A stretch of 64,000 nt of DNA, from assembly GCA_016933335.1 (NCBI GenBank), contig JAFGBD010000009.1:19488-83487 (forward strand). Reading direction: 5' to 3'. The translations under genes and the position numbers were made by a program. A model generated the notes under the pieces. The model searched no databases and was not told the DNA's origin. It worked only from the letters and a program-made list of their open reading frames with translations. Every line of letters starts with the position of its first letter. Position 1 is the first letter of the stretch. This document shows, one piece after another, positions 1 through 9,075 of this stretch. This DNA comes from Bacteroidales bacterium. GTDB lineage: Bacteria; Bacteroidota; Bacteroidia; Bacteroidales; UBA10428.

Positions 1-66
1 GAAGCATTCATCAAAAGAATTTCTGCTTTTAAAAACATGGACTATAAACTGAATAAGGATTTATAA
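1..66 (+). CDS. C-terminal end of an unidentified protein (truncated by window edge)
   Basis: An open frame enters from the left edge and stops at TAA (64-66). It encodes 21 residues, starting EAFIKRISAF and ending NKDL. The stretch is too short to name a family. It lies on the same strand as pyrB, about 100 bases upstream, but the gap has a promoter-like box, so co-transcription is not required. Confidence 0.45.
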   Translation, partial: EAFIKRISAFKNMDYKLNKDL

Positions 67-149
67 CAATGTTATAATTATCAGTTGATAAAAACGTGAA
101 TTGATATCAACACAATGACAAACAATGTGATAACTTGAATATTTTTACT

Positions 150-157
150 TACATTTG
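150..157 (+). promoter_or_regulatory. Candidate -7 box upstream of pyrB
   Basis: TACATTTG matches the Bacteroidota -7 consensus TAnnTTTG and ends 17 bases before the pyrB ATG. I see no good -33 TTTG at 19-21 bases spacing, so this is a weak call. Transcription would begin about 10 bases before the start codon. Confidence 0.3.
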
Positions 158-174
158 ATAAATGAACATTGGCA

Positions 175-1083
175 ATGAAAAACAAAAGTCTTGTTTCAAT
201 CAATGATTACACCAAAGATGAGTATCTGAAGATACTTAATCTGGCAGAAACATTTGAAGAAAATCCGGTCAGAGATCTCATGTCCGGGAAAGTAGTTGCC
301 ACACTTTTTTTTGAACCGTCAACCCGGACAAGGTTATCTTTTGAAAGTGCAGTTAACAGGCTGGGTGGTAAAATCATCGGATTCAGCGATTCCAATTCTT
401 CCAGTGTGTCCAAAGGAGAAACATTGTATGATACCATTAAAACCGTCAGCAACTATTGTGATCTGATTGTCATGCGTCATCCGCTGGAAGGGAGTGCACG
501 TTTTGCCAGCGAGATTTCTCCGGTCCCCGTTATCAACGCCGGCGACGGGGCAAATCAGCATCCCTCACAAACATTGCTCGATTTATATTCTATCAAAAAA
601 ACACAGGGCAAACTTGATGAGATAAATATTTTTATGGTCGGTGATCTCAAATATGGCAGGACTGTCCATTCGTTGCTGATGGCTATGTCAAAGTTTAAAA
701 CAACCTTTCATTTCATCGCACCTGATGAACTGAAAATGCCCGAGGAGTATAAATTATTTCTTGATAGCCTGGGATTGAGATATTATGAGCACAGGGACTT
801 TACAGATATTATTTCTGAAGCTGATATCATTTACATGACCAGGGTGCAGAAGGAACGGTTCTCAGACCCGATTGAATATGAGAAAACCAAAAATGCATAT
901 ATTTTAAGGGAGCATATGCTGAAAAACACAAAGCACAATTTAAAAATATTGCATCCGCTTCCAAGAGTAACTGAAATCGACACCTGTTTGGATATCAATC
1001 CCAAAGCATACTATTTTGTTCAGGCCCTCAACGGCGTTTTTGTGCGCCAGGCTATCATTACAAGCATCCTGGGTTTAATTTGA
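175..1083 (+). CDS. pyrB: Aspartate carbamoyltransferase catalytic subunit
   Basis: Catalyses carbamoyl phosphate plus L-aspartate to N-carbamoyl-aspartate, the committed step of pyrimidine synthesis, in the cytoplasm. The 302-residue length is normal for the family. Family signatures are all visible: the carbamoyl-phosphate loop FEPSTRTR near residue 46, SKGE near 80, MRHP near 100, [10 protein letters not shown] near 124 and HPLPR near the C-terminus. A TTG at 169 is in frame, but ATG at 175 gives the usual start MKNKSL. pyrI follows 11 bases downstream, so the two subunits should be made together as the allosteric class B enzyme. The identification is secure. Confidence 0.97.
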   Translation: MKNKSLVSINDYTKDEYLKILNLAETFEENPVRDLMSGKVVATLFFEPSTRTRLSFESAVNRLGGKIIGFSDSNSSSVSKGETLYDTIKTVSNYCDLIVMRHPLEGSARFASEISPVPVINAGDGANQHPSQTLLDLYSIKKTQGKLDEINIFMVGDLKYGRTVHSLLMAMSKFKTTFHFIAPDELKMPEEYKLFLDSLGLRYYEHRDFTDIISEADIIYMTRVQKERFSDPIEYEKTKNAYILREHMLKNTKHNLKILHPLPRVTEIDTCLDINPKAYYFVQALNGVFVRQAIITSILGLI

Positions 1084-1094
1084 AAAAACATACC

Positions 1095-1553
1095 ATGAAA
1101 GATAAGATCCTTGTTGTTAGTGCTATTAAAGACGGAACCGTCATTGACCATATCCAGGCTAACAGTCTGTTTAAAGTAATTTCGATATTAGGTCTTGATA
1201 AGATTGATAAAACCATTACCTTCGGAACAAACCTGGAAAGTAAAAAACTTGGACGGAAAGCCATTATTAAACTATCCGATATTTTTTTCAAAGATAAAGA
1301 CATCAATAAAATTGCCCTTGTCGCTCCTGATGCAAAATTGAATATCATCCGAAATTATGAGGTGGTTGAGAAAAAGATCGTGGAAGTCCCTGATGAAATA
1401 TCAGGTATCGTTAAATGCATGAATCCCCAATGCATCACTAATTTCGAAAAAGTCATAACTAGATTTGATGTTATATCTAAAAAGGATGTTAAATTGAAAT
1501 GCAGGTATTGTGAAAAAATTACCGATCAGGAACATATGGAGATTTTAAAATAA
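1095..1553 (+). CDS. pyrI: Aspartate carbamoyltransferase regulatory subunit
   Basis: Binds nucleotide effectors and links catalytic trimers through a zinc domain. The 152-residue protein begins MKDKILVVSAIKDGTVIDHI, where the GTVIDHI segment belongs to the conserved nucleotide-binding N-terminus. The C-terminal zinc site is complete: a C-x4-C pair (CMNPQC) followed by C-x2-C (CRYC), as in enterobacterial PyrI. A TTG overlapping the pyrB stop is in frame five codons earlier, but ATG 1095 fits the family start. It forms an operon with pyrB. The next gene is convergent and the 77-base gap holds no clear terminator. Confidence 0.96.
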   Translation: MKDKILVVSAIKDGTVIDHIQANSLFKVISILGLDKIDKTITFGTNLESKKLGRKAIIKLSDIFFKDKDINKIALVAPDAKLNIIRNYEVVEKKIVEVPDEISGIVKCMNPQCITNFEKVITRFDVISKKDVKLKCRYCEKITDQEHMEILK

Positions 1554-1630
1554 TACCGGAATGCTTTCTATGGCTGGCGAGGCCTGAGTGCATGCATTGC
1601 CAGATATCCGACTCCAAGATTTTTAAACTG

Positions 1631-2101
1631 TTACTTCCTGAGCCGTTCATAAGTTTTTACAAGAAGCTCATCCCGTCTGATTCCGCTGAAAGCCATAATA
1701 TTAAGAACGATACATAAAACCGGAAGAACTGCTATGATCTTGAAATGGTGTGCTGTGATATTGTAAGCCTTGTAAGCAAACCTGAAATAATATAGTAACA
1801 GGAGAAGAAGACCAATCATTAATAAAATGTTATAAACACATAAACGCATCTGCATGGTCCTATTATTAAACAGGAAGATATTGTAGAGATTGATGATGGA
1901 AATAACAATTGCCAGGATTAACACAGGTAAGGTCGACATATGTTGCTGGCTGTCTCCATCCATCATCTTTTTTAATCCATAACTGTAGAATTTGAATGTA
2001 ACATTTTCGTCATTAAAAAGAACTGTATTAGGGAATATGATAAACAAACTCATTAATACAACAACTAAAAACAGGTAAACTGATTGCGCCCTCTGTATCA
2101 T
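1631..2101 (-). CDS. DUF4293 family membrane protein
   Basis: A 156-residue integral membrane protein with four predicted membrane segments (about residues 7-24, 60-78, 85-108 and 118-138). The family is recognised from the N-terminal MIQRAQSVYL motif, the second half rich in membrane helices, and the basic C-terminal ending YERLRK, all typical of DUF4293 in Bacteroidota. Function is unknown. It is transcribed alone, convergent with pyrI. The upstream 245-base gap to the divergent gene has a TAATTTTG box near 2254-2261 that points the other way. Confidence 0.8.
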   Translation of the reverse strand: MIQRAQSVYLFLVVVLMSLFIIFPNTVLFNDENVTFKFYSYGLKKMMDGDSQQHMSTLPVLILAIVISIINLYNIFLFNNRTMQMRLCVYNILLMIGLLLLLLYYFRFAYKAYNITAHHFKIIAVLPVLCIVLNIMAFSGIRRDELLVKTYERLRK

Positions 2102-2352
2102 GACCGGTTTAATTTTGTCAAATATACGAAACTTTGCATACTTAAATGATTCCTACAGATCATGAACATGATTTTTTATCAACAACCATTTCCGTTTTAT
2201 TTTGTTAATAATTGTTGAAATTCAACTAAACTGGATTAACCGGTTATTTATTAATTTTGTGCATGATGTCTGCCATATCATGCTAAAAATGATTACAATT
2301 TATTAAAAACATTTTTAAAGGCTCTTTGGGTCATTGATATATCTCATTGATT

Positions 2353-3219
2353 ATGAATATGGATATTAAAGAGTTGAAAGCCCTGATTTCTTTACTGGAT
2401 GATTCGGATGACGAAATAGTCAATATTGCATCTTCAAATATATTGAATCAGGGATCTGCAGCAATTCCCGAGCTTGAAAAAGCATGGGAAACCACTCTTA
2501 ATGAAACATTGCAGGTAAGACTTGAATCGGTCATTCAGAGTATTCAATTTAACGAAGCAAAGCAGAACCTTAAAAAGTGGAAAGATTCCGGGGCTGAAAA
2601 TATCCTGGAAGGGGCAACATATCTTGCCAAATTTCAATTCCCGGATATTACCCTCGAGTCTGTTGAAAAAGAAATTGATATAATAAAACAGGATGTCTGG
2701 CTGGAGCTGAATAACAATCTTACGGCACTTGAGAAAATCAAAATCATTAATTACATCATTTTTGAGATTCATAAATTCGGGCGTAATTCAACAAATTTTT
2801 ATTCACCACAGAATTCATACATTAACCAGGTGCTGGAAACCAAAAGAGGTAATCCGATTTCCCTTGCAATTATATATCTTGCTGTGGCAAATAAACTTAA
2901 TATTCCAATTTACGGGGTAAATCTCCCCAAGAATTTTATTCTTGCTTACAAGGATGAATACCGGCAGTATGATTCGGATGATGAAACCGAAGACATCCTC
3001 TTTTATATTAATCCATATAACAAAGGGGCTGTCCTGGGTAAAAAGGAAATTGATTATTTTATTCAGCAACAGCAACTTGAGGCCAAAAGAGAATATTTCA
3101 TACCATGCACCAACAAGGATATTTTAATCAGATTGATAAACAACCTGATTTTATCCTACAGGAAACTTCAATTTACCGATAAGATTGAAAAATTAAATGA
3201 GCTTCTTGGAATCTTATGA
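2353..3219 (+). CDS. SirB1-like transglutaminase-fold protein
   Basis: A 288-residue cytoplasmic protein of the SirB1/transglutaminase-like family. The signature segment RGNPISLAIIYLAVANKL lies near residue 165, within the transglutaminase-like domain (about 80-260). The canonical catalytic Cys of true transglutaminases is not obvious: the position after GNPIS is Leu, so enzyme activity should not be assumed. The N-terminal 60 residues look helical, possibly HEAT-like (repeated short helices with LLDDSDDEIVNIAS). An upstream in-frame TTG (2347) is less likely than ATG 2353. It is convergent with rny, leaving a 16-base gap. Confidence 0.8.
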   Translation: MNMDIKELKALISLLDDSDDEIVNIASSNILNQGSAAIPELEKAWETTLNETLQVRLESVIQSIQFNEAKQNLKKWKDSGAENILEGATYLAKFQFPDITLESVEKEIDIIKQDVWLELNNNLTALEKIKIINYIIFEIHKFGRNSTNFYSPQNSYINQVLETKRGNPISLAIIYLAVANKLNIPIYGVNLPKNFILAYKDEYRQYDSDDETEDILFYINPYNKGAVLGKKEIDYFIQQQQLEAKREYFIPCTNKDILIRLINNLILSYRKLQFTDKIEKLNELLGIL

Positions 3220-3235
3220 AATTCAACCTATTGAT

Positions 3236-4807
3236 TTATTTTGCATAGCTCACAGCACGTGTTTCTCTGATCACGGTAATTTTAATCTGACCAGGATAAG
3301 TCATCTCATCCTGGATTTTCTTTGAAATCTCATAAGACAGGCTTTCGGCTTCCTTATCGCTGACCTTTTCACTGCCTACGATAACTCGTAATTCTCTTCC
3401 TGCCTGAATGGCATATGTTTTAAGCACGCCAGGATAGGATAATGCAAGTGATTCCAGGTCCTTCAACCTCTTGATATATGATTCAACCACTTCACGCCGT
3501 GCACCAGGACGTGCACCGGAAATGGCATCACAAACCTGGACAATAGGTGAGATCAGGCTGGTCATTTCAACCTCATCATGGTGAGCACCAATGGCATTGC
3601 AAATCTCAGGCTTCTCTTTATATTTTTCTGCCATTTTCATACCAAAGACAGCATGTGGCAGTTCCGGCTCGTCGTCAGGCACCTTGCCAATATCATGCAA
3701 TAATCCGGCCCGCTTTGCCAGTTTTGGATTGAGACCAAGCTCAGCTGCCATGATTGCACATAAATTTGCGACCTCTCTGGAATGCTGCAACAAATTTTGC
3801 CCGTATGATGAACGATACTTCATTTTGCCGATAAGCCTGATCAGTTCCGGATGCATTCCATGTATTCCAAGGTCTATGGCTGTGCGTTTTCCAATTTCAA
3901 TAATCTCTTCTTCGATTTGTTTTTGGGTTTTTGCGACGATTTCTTCAATTCTGGCAGGATGTATTCTGCCATCGGTGACAAGCTGGTGCAAGGCCAGTCG
4001 GGCAATTTCTCTTCTGACAGGATCAAAAGCAGAAAGTATAATTGCTTCTGGTGTATCATCCACAATGATCTCAACTCCTGTGACAGCTTCCAGCGCACGT
4101 ATATTTCTTCCTTCACGACCAATAATCCGTCCCTTTATTTCATCTGATTCAATGCTAAAAACGGTAACAGAATTCTCAATGGCAGCTTCAGTTGCAACGC
4201 GCTGGATGGTTTCAATAACAACCTTTTTTGCGTTCCTGCTGGCAGTCATTTTGGCTTCATCCATAATCTCGTTGACATAAGACATGGCGGAGGTTTTTGC
4301 TTCTTCCTTAAGTGATTCAATGAGTTGTTCCTTTGCTTCATCACCCGACAATCCTGATATCGCTTCCAGTTGTTCAACCTGTTGTTTGTGAAGTTTTTCA
4401 AGTTCTTCATTTTTTTTGTCCACAAGAGTTAACTGTGAATTCAGGTTATCACGAATTGCGTCGAGTTCATTTTTTGCCCGCTGAGTTTCTTCAATCCTTT
4501 GCGAAAGTATTGTTTCTTTCTGCTTAAGTCGATTCTCAGTAATTGCCATCTTACTGTTTTTCTCTGTGATAAATTTTTCATGTTCGGCTTTAAGTTGAAG
4601 AAACTTTTCTTTTGCCTGCAGAATTTTGTCCTTTTTAATGACTTCTGCTTCTATTTCTGTTTCTCTGACAAGGCGTGCCTTCCTTCGTTTTAATGCAGTC
4701 TGCCATATGAGATATGAAATCAGACCCCCTCCGATAAATGAAGCCGATCCTATAAAGACTGATTTCAGTAAAAAGGGAGTGTTCCCTGCTGCTAATATTG
4801 TTATCAT
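3236..4807 (-). CDS. rny: Ribonuclease Y (membrane-anchored endoribonuclease)
   Basis: Initiates mRNA decay at the membrane. The 523-residue protein has the standard order: an N-terminal membrane anchor (about 12-36), a long charged coiled coil (about 40-180), a KH RNA-binding domain with [15 protein letters not shown] (226-240), and an HD phosphohydrolase domain with catalytic H371-D372 in LLHDIGK. Length and all motifs are full, so it should be active. It lies downstream of zapA and the 6S RNA candidate on the same strand. The start at 4807 gives MITILAAGN followed directly by the anchor helix. Confidence 0.95.
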   Translation of the reverse strand: MITILAAGNTPFLLKSVFIGSASFIGGGLISYLIWQTALKRRKARLVRETEIEAEVIKKDKILQAKEKFLQLKAEHEKFITEKNSKMAITENRLKQKETILSQRIEETQRAKNELDAIRDNLNSQLTLVDKKNEELEKLHKQQVEQLEAISGLSGDEAKEQLIESLKEEAKTSAMSYVNEIMDEAKMTASRNAKKVVIETIQRVATEAAIENSVTVFSIESDEIKGRIIGREGRNIRALEAVTGVEIIVDDTPEAIILSAFDPVRREIARLALHQLVTDGRIHPARIEEIVAKTQKQIEEEIIEIGKRTAIDLGIHGMHPELIRLIGKMKYRSSYGQNLLQHSREVANLCAIMAAELGLNPKLAKRAGLLHDIGKVPDDEPELPHAVFGMKMAEKYKEKPEICNAIGAHHDEVEMTSLISPIVQVCDAISGARPGARREVVESYIKRLKDLESLALSYPGVLKTYAIQAGRELRVIVGSEKVSDKEAESLSYEISKKIQDEMTYPGQIKITVIRETRAVSYAK

Positions 4808-4830
4808 GTGTTTCTTGATTTTGAATTAAA

Positions 4831-5036
4831 AAAAACCCGCATATATTTCTCCAGCCTTTGATAAAACCCCAGTATGACATGGGTGAAGCCACCAACTTAG
4901 TTCGAACTTCCATTGATCCCGATAAATCGGAATTTTCCGGCGAACCGGAAATATGGCCTGCTCTTGCTAAATTGAGTGAAGCTCCAAATTGCAAAGTGTT
5001 GAGTTTCACAATCGAATGAAGAAACTATGCGGGCTA
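4831..5036 (-). ncRNA. ssrS: 6S RNA candidate (SsrS)
   Basis: The gap between zapA and rny can fold as one long 6S-like hairpin of about 200 nt. Read on the minus strand, it opens with GCCCGCATA then GTTTC, and closes with GAAATA then TATGCGGGT, followed by eight T. Inside are TTTCCGG-TTCG-CCGGAAA and TTCCGA-TTTA-TCGGGA hairpins at the apical end, and a small GGTG-GCTT-CACC hairpin in the 3' side of the open middle, which matches the 6S layout of terminal stem, central bubble and apical stem. From general knowledge, ssrS is often next to zapA in bacteria. No protein-coding signal explains the block. RNA ends are approximate and no covariance search was run. Confidence 0.72.
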
Positions 5037-5062
5037 TTCCTTTTTATGTTAAAGAACGATTA

Positions 5063-5353
5063 TTACTCTGCTTTCAGGTATTCTGCCAGCTCCTCGTCCA
5101 ATTCTTTCAGATATTGTAACGCTGAAGCATCGGTATCATGCTGTTCATATTCGAGCACCTTGGTTACATACTGTAACGCTGCCATTGCTAAAAAATCCTG
5201 GGTATCCTTGTCGCTATAGCGTTGCTTATATAAAAGAACCTTTTCGTTGATTAACCTGGCTGCCTTTCTGATTATCTCCTCGTCCTTACTGTCGATCTTC
5301 AAAGGATAAAACCTGTCAGCAACATTGACTTTTATTGATAGTTTATCCTCCAT
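5063..5353 (-). CDS. zapA: Cell division protein ZapA
   Basis: Stabilises FtsZ filaments at the division ring. The 96-residue length is typical. The N-terminal beta-strand region KLSIKVNVADRFYPLKI and the motif KDTQDFLAMAALQYV in the start of the long C-terminal helix are family hallmarks. It is preceded by a small coiled-coil gene 17 bases upstream and followed by the 6S RNA candidate and rny, all on the minus strand. The last helix (about 55-96) should form the tetramerisation coiled coil. Confidence 0.92.
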   Translation of the reverse strand: MEDKLSIKVNVADRFYPLKIDSKDEEIIRKAARLINEKVLLYKQRYSDKDTQDFLAMAALQYVTKVLEYEQHDTDASALQYLKELDEELAEYLKAE

Positions 5354-5370
5354 CTATATTTATGTAATAC

Positions 5371-5664
5371 CTATCTGTTTAAAAGAGCAATACATTTATC
5401 AATCTCCCGCACGATCCTGTTCATCTTAATCCTGGCATCATGTGAATTGTCATCCGATGAAACAATGGTCTTTGCCAGTTTTATGTTATCGTATTTTTCT
5501 TCAGTCTCAGTCAGTTTTTTTTCAAGAAAAGCAACTTTGTTCAAGAGTTCCTTATTCTTCAGTTCAATTTCCTTGTTCTTTTTTTTATATTGTTCGTATG
5601 ATGTTATTATTGTTTTTATTTTGTTTCTTATACTGCCTGTTAATTGATCAAAATTAGCTTCCAT
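5371..5664 (-). CDS. Small coiled-coil protein upstream of zapA
   Basis: A 97-residue protein that is mostly a charged coiled coil (about residues 10-60, rich in Lys/Glu with heptad Leu/Ile). ATG at 5664 is chosen; the open frame extends 22 codons further to a TTG, but that extension contains a promoter-like pair. Small coiled-coil proteins are common immediately before zapA in Bacteroidota, and the 17-base spacing suggests translation with ZapA. A division-ring accessory role (ZapB-like in position, not shown by sequence) is an inference. No enzymatic motif is visible. Confidence 0.7.
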   Translation of the reverse strand: MEANFDQLTGSIRNKIKTIITSYEQYKKKNKEIELKNKELLNKVAFLEKKLTETEEKYDNIKLAKTIVSSDDNSHDARIKMNRIVREIDKCIALLNR

Positions 5665-5671
5665 TTGAGAC

Positions 5672-5703
5672 AAAGATAAAGGAAAAATAATTCTTCTTAC
5701 AAA
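5672..5703 (-). promoter_or_regulatory. Strong Bacteroidota-type promoter for the coiled-coil/zapA unit
   Basis: On the minus strand a TTTG (-33) is followed after about 20-21 bases by TATCTTTG (-7, 5672-5679), the full consensus at the right spacing. The -7 box ends only about 7 bases before the ATG at 5664, so the transcript would begin almost at the start codon. Confidence 0.5.
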
Positions 5704-5821
5704 TTTATATAATTTATTTGTTAGTCTCAAATCTCAAATAGATAACCTTCATTGACTTTATTTGTTCAAAATTTGTATGGTTCATGTTAAAATCAAATTA
5801 TATCTTCACAACTGATTTAAA

Positions 5822-7567
5822 ATGATTAAACAAACCTGCGTAATGTATTTTCTAAGATCTTTTTTGCTTTTTCCCTGTATTCTGGTAACGGGGTTGCTAG
5901 ATGGACAGGAAAACAGCAGATATGAAAATTTCACAGCCCCACTGGATATTCCCTTGCTGCTTTCCGGAAATTTTGGTGAATTACGAAGTACGCATTTTCA
6001 TTCCGGTATCGATATCAAGACACAGCAGCAGACCGGCAAAAATGTCTATGCCTCAAAAGACGGCTACGTTTCAAGGATTAAAATTCAGAGTAGTGGTTAT
6101 GGCAAGTCTGTCTATTTATCCCATCCTGACGGATATACCACGGTTTATGCACATCTGAATGATTTTGTGCCTGAAATTGCATCCTATGTCAAAGACAATC
6201 AGTACGCACAACGAAGATTTGAGATCAATTTATTTCCTGAGAGATACAGAATTCCTGTTACAAAAGGACAATTGATCGGTTACTCCGGGAATACAGGCTA
6301 CTCCGGAGGGCCCCATCTGCATTTCGAGATCAGGGATGCAAACCAGCATCCGCTTAATGTTTTGAGATTCCGTTTTAATATCATGGATGATATTCCGCCC
6401 GTAATTAAACATCTTGTGGTCTATCCCGTTGAAGCAGTCAGCCTGATCAATGGCCGGAATAACAAGGTTATTTATCAGCCTGTCAGTATAAAAGGGTCAT
6501 ATGTCCTGAAAGATACTATAAACATATCAGGACTTGCCGGCTTTGGTATCGAAACCTATGATTACCTGAATGGTACGGGTAACAGGTGCACGGTATATTC
6601 AATCGAGATGGCTGTCAACGATACGATTATTTATCTTCATGAAATGGATGAATTCTCTTTCAGCGAAGTTAAGTACCTGAACAGTCACATTGACTATGAG
6701 GAGAGGATACTGAAAAATCTAAATATTCATAAATTATTTTTAGATCCTAACAATAAACTGAGCATCTATAGAATAATTCGTAATAAAGGGATTCTGGATT
6801 TTACAGATGACTCGGTTTTCAATGTCAGAATAACAGTTAAGGACGCATACTCAAACAGCACATCACTGGCATTCACGGTGTGCGGCGCAGATCAGGGTAT
6901 AACCCCTTTACAAGCCAACACAGACAGTTCGTTTGTTAAAACATTTTACTACGACCAGGTCAACACCTATCAGACACCGGAGATCAAAATCGTGCTGCCT
7001 GAGTATTCACTTTACAGAAATATCGGTTTTAAATATGCAGCTCTGAATATTGATACCCTGTTGTATTCCGATTTACATATCATTCATTCTGATCTGACCC
7101 CTTTATGTGGTTCTTACAGGTTATCAATCAGGACAAGAAATATACCTGGCAACCTTGCCAAGAAAGCCCTGATCGCAACAGTGGACAGAAAAAATGAAAT
7201 GAGTACCTGCGGTGGAACATGGCAGGATGGTTTTATAACTGCCTCTGTGAATTGCTTTGGCAGGTTTTTTGTTTTAATTGACACACTTGCTCCCACTATA
7301 AAACCGGTTAAATTTAGCCCCAATCAGTATTACAGTGCAAATGATACCATGTCGTTTGAAATTAAGGATCATTTATCCGGTCTGAAATCCTGCAACGGAT
7401 ACATCGATGATAAATGGGCCCTGTTTGAATATGATAAGAAATCAAATTCACTATGCTATGCGCTTGATAAAGAAAGACTGATATCAGGAGTGAGACATAT
7501 TCTGGAAATCGTTGTGGTGGATGACCGGAATAACATTTCGGTATATAAATCAGGTTTTTATTATTAG
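5822..7567 (+). CDS. M23 family metallopeptidase, exported
   Basis: A 581-residue exported peptidoglycan endopeptidase. A hydrophobic signal segment (about 9-26) precedes the LytM/M23 domain (about 45-180). Zinc ligands are present: H60 and D64 in HFHSGID, and H167 in HLHFE, with H111 (YAHL) as the further conserved His. The rest (about 190-581) is beta-rich with no recognised domain and may be accessory. A stop-to-start gap of 13 bases to anmK suggests one operon joining wall cleavage with recycling of the released anhydro sugar. Family assignment is secure; substrate bond specificity is not visible. Confidence 0.9.
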   Translation: MIKQTCVMYFLRSFLLFPCILVTGLLDGQENSRYENFTAPLDIPLLLSGNFGELRSTHFHSGIDIKTQQQTGKNVYASKDGYVSRIKIQSSGYGKSVYLSHPDGYTTVYAHLNDFVPEIASYVKDNQYAQRRFEINLFPERYRIPVTKGQLIGYSGNTGYSGGPHLHFEIRDANQHPLNVLRFRFNIMDDIPPVIKHLVVYPVEAVSLINGRNNKVIYQPVSIKGSYVLKDTINISGLAGFGIETYDYLNGTGNRCTVYSIEMAVNDTIIYLHEMDEFSFSEVKYLNSHIDYEERILKNLNIHKLFLDPNNKLSIYRIIRNKGILDFTDDSVFNVRITVKDAYSNSTSLAFTVCGADQGITPLQANTDSSFVKTFYYDQVNTYQTPEIKIVLPEYSLYRNIGFKYAALNIDTLLYSDLHIIHSDLTPLCGSYRLSIRTRNIPGNLAKKALIATVDRKNEMSTCGGTWQDGFITASVNCFGRFFVLIDTLAPTIKPVKFSPNQYYSANDTMSFEIKDHLSGLKSCNGYIDDKWALFEYDKKSNSLCYALDKERLISGVRHILEIVVVDDRNNISVYKSGFYY

Positions 7568-7580
7568 CGAGTTTAAAGCC

Positions 7581-8645
7581 ATGTTAAAATATCATGTGGT
7601 AGGGGTCATGTCCGGCACAAGTCTTGACGGTCTTGACCTTGCATTTTGCATATTGTATCAGGACGGTCAGAAATGGAACCACGAAATTCTGAAAGCCCGG
7701 ACTGTTCCTTACGATGACTTTATGATAAGGTTCCTGACCGAAACTTTGGAATGCTCCGGTAAAGAACTTGAACAAAGAAACATCTTGTTTGGCAGCTATA
7801 TAGGAACACAGGTGGCAGCATTTCTTGAATCTGACAGCCTGAAAGCAGATCTGATCGCCTCTCACGGTCATACTATTTTTCACCAGCCTGAAAAAGGTTT
7901 TACCTGTCAACTTGGAAGCGGTGCTGCAATCGCATCAAGATCCGGCATAACAACGATATCGGATTTCCGGAGCCTGGATGTTGCAAACGGTGGTCAGGGA
8001 GCCCCCCTGGTACCGGCCGGTGATGAATATCTTTTTGGGAAATATCAATTCTGTCTGAACCTGGGTGGATTTGCGAATGTTTCATTCAAAGAATACAACA
8101 GAAGGATTGCCTTTGACATATGTCCTGTAAACATTTTCATTAATCATATGTGCAGAAGAATGGGGCTGGAATTCGATGATAAAGGCAGAATTGCTTCAGG
8201 CGGTAAGATCAATTATGATTTACTGAAACAATTGAATGCTCTTGCCTACTACCGGAGGGAATCACCAAAATCCCTGTCAAGGGAGTGGCTCGAAACAGAC
8301 TTTCTTCCTGTTATTGAAAATGCCGGCCTTGAAACAGCAACGATTCTTCGCACTGCCTGTGAACATATTGCCATTCAGATTTCTGATGTTTTGAACAGAT
8401 TTCCGGAAGGAAAAGTCCTTGTTACCGGAGGGGGGGTATATAATGAATTTCTCCTCGAACTGATACGCAGGAAGACAAAAAACCATATGGAAATACCTGA
8501 TCCAATACTGATCAAGTATAAGGAGGCGCTTGTATTTGCCCTGCTCGGTGTATTAAGATACAGGAATGAGATCAATTGTTTTGCTTCTGTGACAGGCGCC
8601 AGATGTGATTCTTCCACAGGAGTCATTCACCGTATTTCAGAATAA
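7581..8645 (+). CDS. anmK: Anhydro-N-acetylmuramic acid kinase
   Basis: Phosphorylates and hydrates 1,6-anhydro-MurNAc to MurNAc-6-phosphate in cell-wall recycling, in the cytoplasm. The 354-residue length is normal. The N-terminal ATP-binding motif GVMSGTSLDGLDLA sits at residues 8-21, and SHGHTIFHQP, GGQGAPLVPAGDEYLF and VTGGGVYN are family motifs. The start is set at ATG 7581, 13 bases after the M23 stop; an upstream in-frame extension overlaps the M23 gene and adds non-family residues. Pairing with a peptidoglycan peptidase fits its role. Confidence 0.95.
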   Translation: MLKYHVVGVMSGTSLDGLDLAFCILYQDGQKWNHEILKARTVPYDDFMIRFLTETLECSGKELEQRNILFGSYIGTQVAAFLESDSLKADLIASHGHTIFHQPEKGFTCQLGSGAAIASRSGITTISDFRSLDVANGGQGAPLVPAGDEYLFGKYQFCLNLGGFANVSFKEYNRRIAFDICPVNIFINHMCRRMGLEFDDKGRIASGGKINYDLLKQLNALAYYRRESPKSLSREWLETDFLPVIENAGLETATILRTACEHIAIQISDVLNRFPEGKVLVTGGGVYNEFLLELIRRKTKNHMEIPDPILIKYKEALVFALLGVLRYRNEINCFASVTGARCDSSTGVIHRISE

Positions 8646-8718
8646 ACCTGCCTGTTAAAGGTTTGTTGTTAATAAAGTAATCCAGTCTTTTTTAATAGAT
8701 CTGTACATAAAAAGAAAA

Positions 8719-8743
8719 GGGTGAGAATTTTTACTTCTCACCC
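8719..8743 (+). promoter_or_regulatory. Leader hairpin in the anmK-dipeptidase gap
   Basis: GGGTGAGAA (8719-8727) and TTCTCACCC (8735-8743) form a perfect 9-bp stem with a 7-base loop. No T-run follows, so it is unlikely to be a terminator. It is followed by an A/C-rich, G-poor stretch and then by a short ORF at 8834. This arrangement resembles the hairpin-bearing 5' leaders of FecI/FecR-type SusC genes. Within the 430-base gap (8646-9075) I see nothing else besides this and the short ORF. Confidence 0.5.
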
Positions 8744-8833
8744 CTCCTTAACCCTAACTACAAAATGATAATCTAATTATTAACTAAACCTACTAACTAC
8801 TAAAAACTAAAACTAACCAAAACTTTTTATGCT

Positions 8834-8917
8834 ATGAAAGAATTTTCTTGTTTTACGATCAAATTAACAGTTCAAAGTTATGAAATATCAACAATCTACG
8901 GGTTTCTTTTTGATTAA
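8834..8917 (+). pseudogene. Short ORF resembling an orphan SusC N-terminus
   Basis: ATG at 8834 opens a 27-codon frame ending in TAA. It begins MKEFSCFTIKLTVQ, which recalls the cytosolic N-terminal extension of many FecR-dependent SusC proteins (MK...C...MKLT). The preceding hairpin, A/C-rich leader and AACTTTTTATG context support this reading. No SusC body, FecR or SusD follows; the next gene is an unrelated dipeptidase. It may be a deletion relic or a leader peptide. Likeness is by eye only. Confidence 0.3.
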
Positions 8918-9075
8918 TTTAACAATTTTTAATATATACTGTTAAATTTGATAGGTTAAAGGTAAAATGTGATAAATATTCAAAGAACTCTTTGTCCTGA
9001 CGAAACGATTTATTTCATAAAAAATTTTATAAAATAATGCTATTTTCGACCTTTTAACTTTCAAAATATATAATT

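Noticed and set aside
3591..4280. 229-codon plus-strand open frame opposite rny
   Set aside because: It is fully antisense to a gene with complete RNase Y motifs; composition is a by-product of rny codon use.
4905..4925. TTCGAAC segment as a possible tRNA T-loop
   Set aside because: No acceptor stem or anticodon arm can be built around it; it falls within the 6S RNA candidate.
4635..5009. 124-codon minus-strand frame across the zapA-rny gap
   Set aside because: It covers the 6S RNA structure and overlaps rny in another frame; RNA folding explains the region better.
8719..8743. Hairpin after anmK as an intrinsic terminator
   Set aside because: The stem is strong but no T-tract follows on the plus strand; it is better explained as a leader hairpin.
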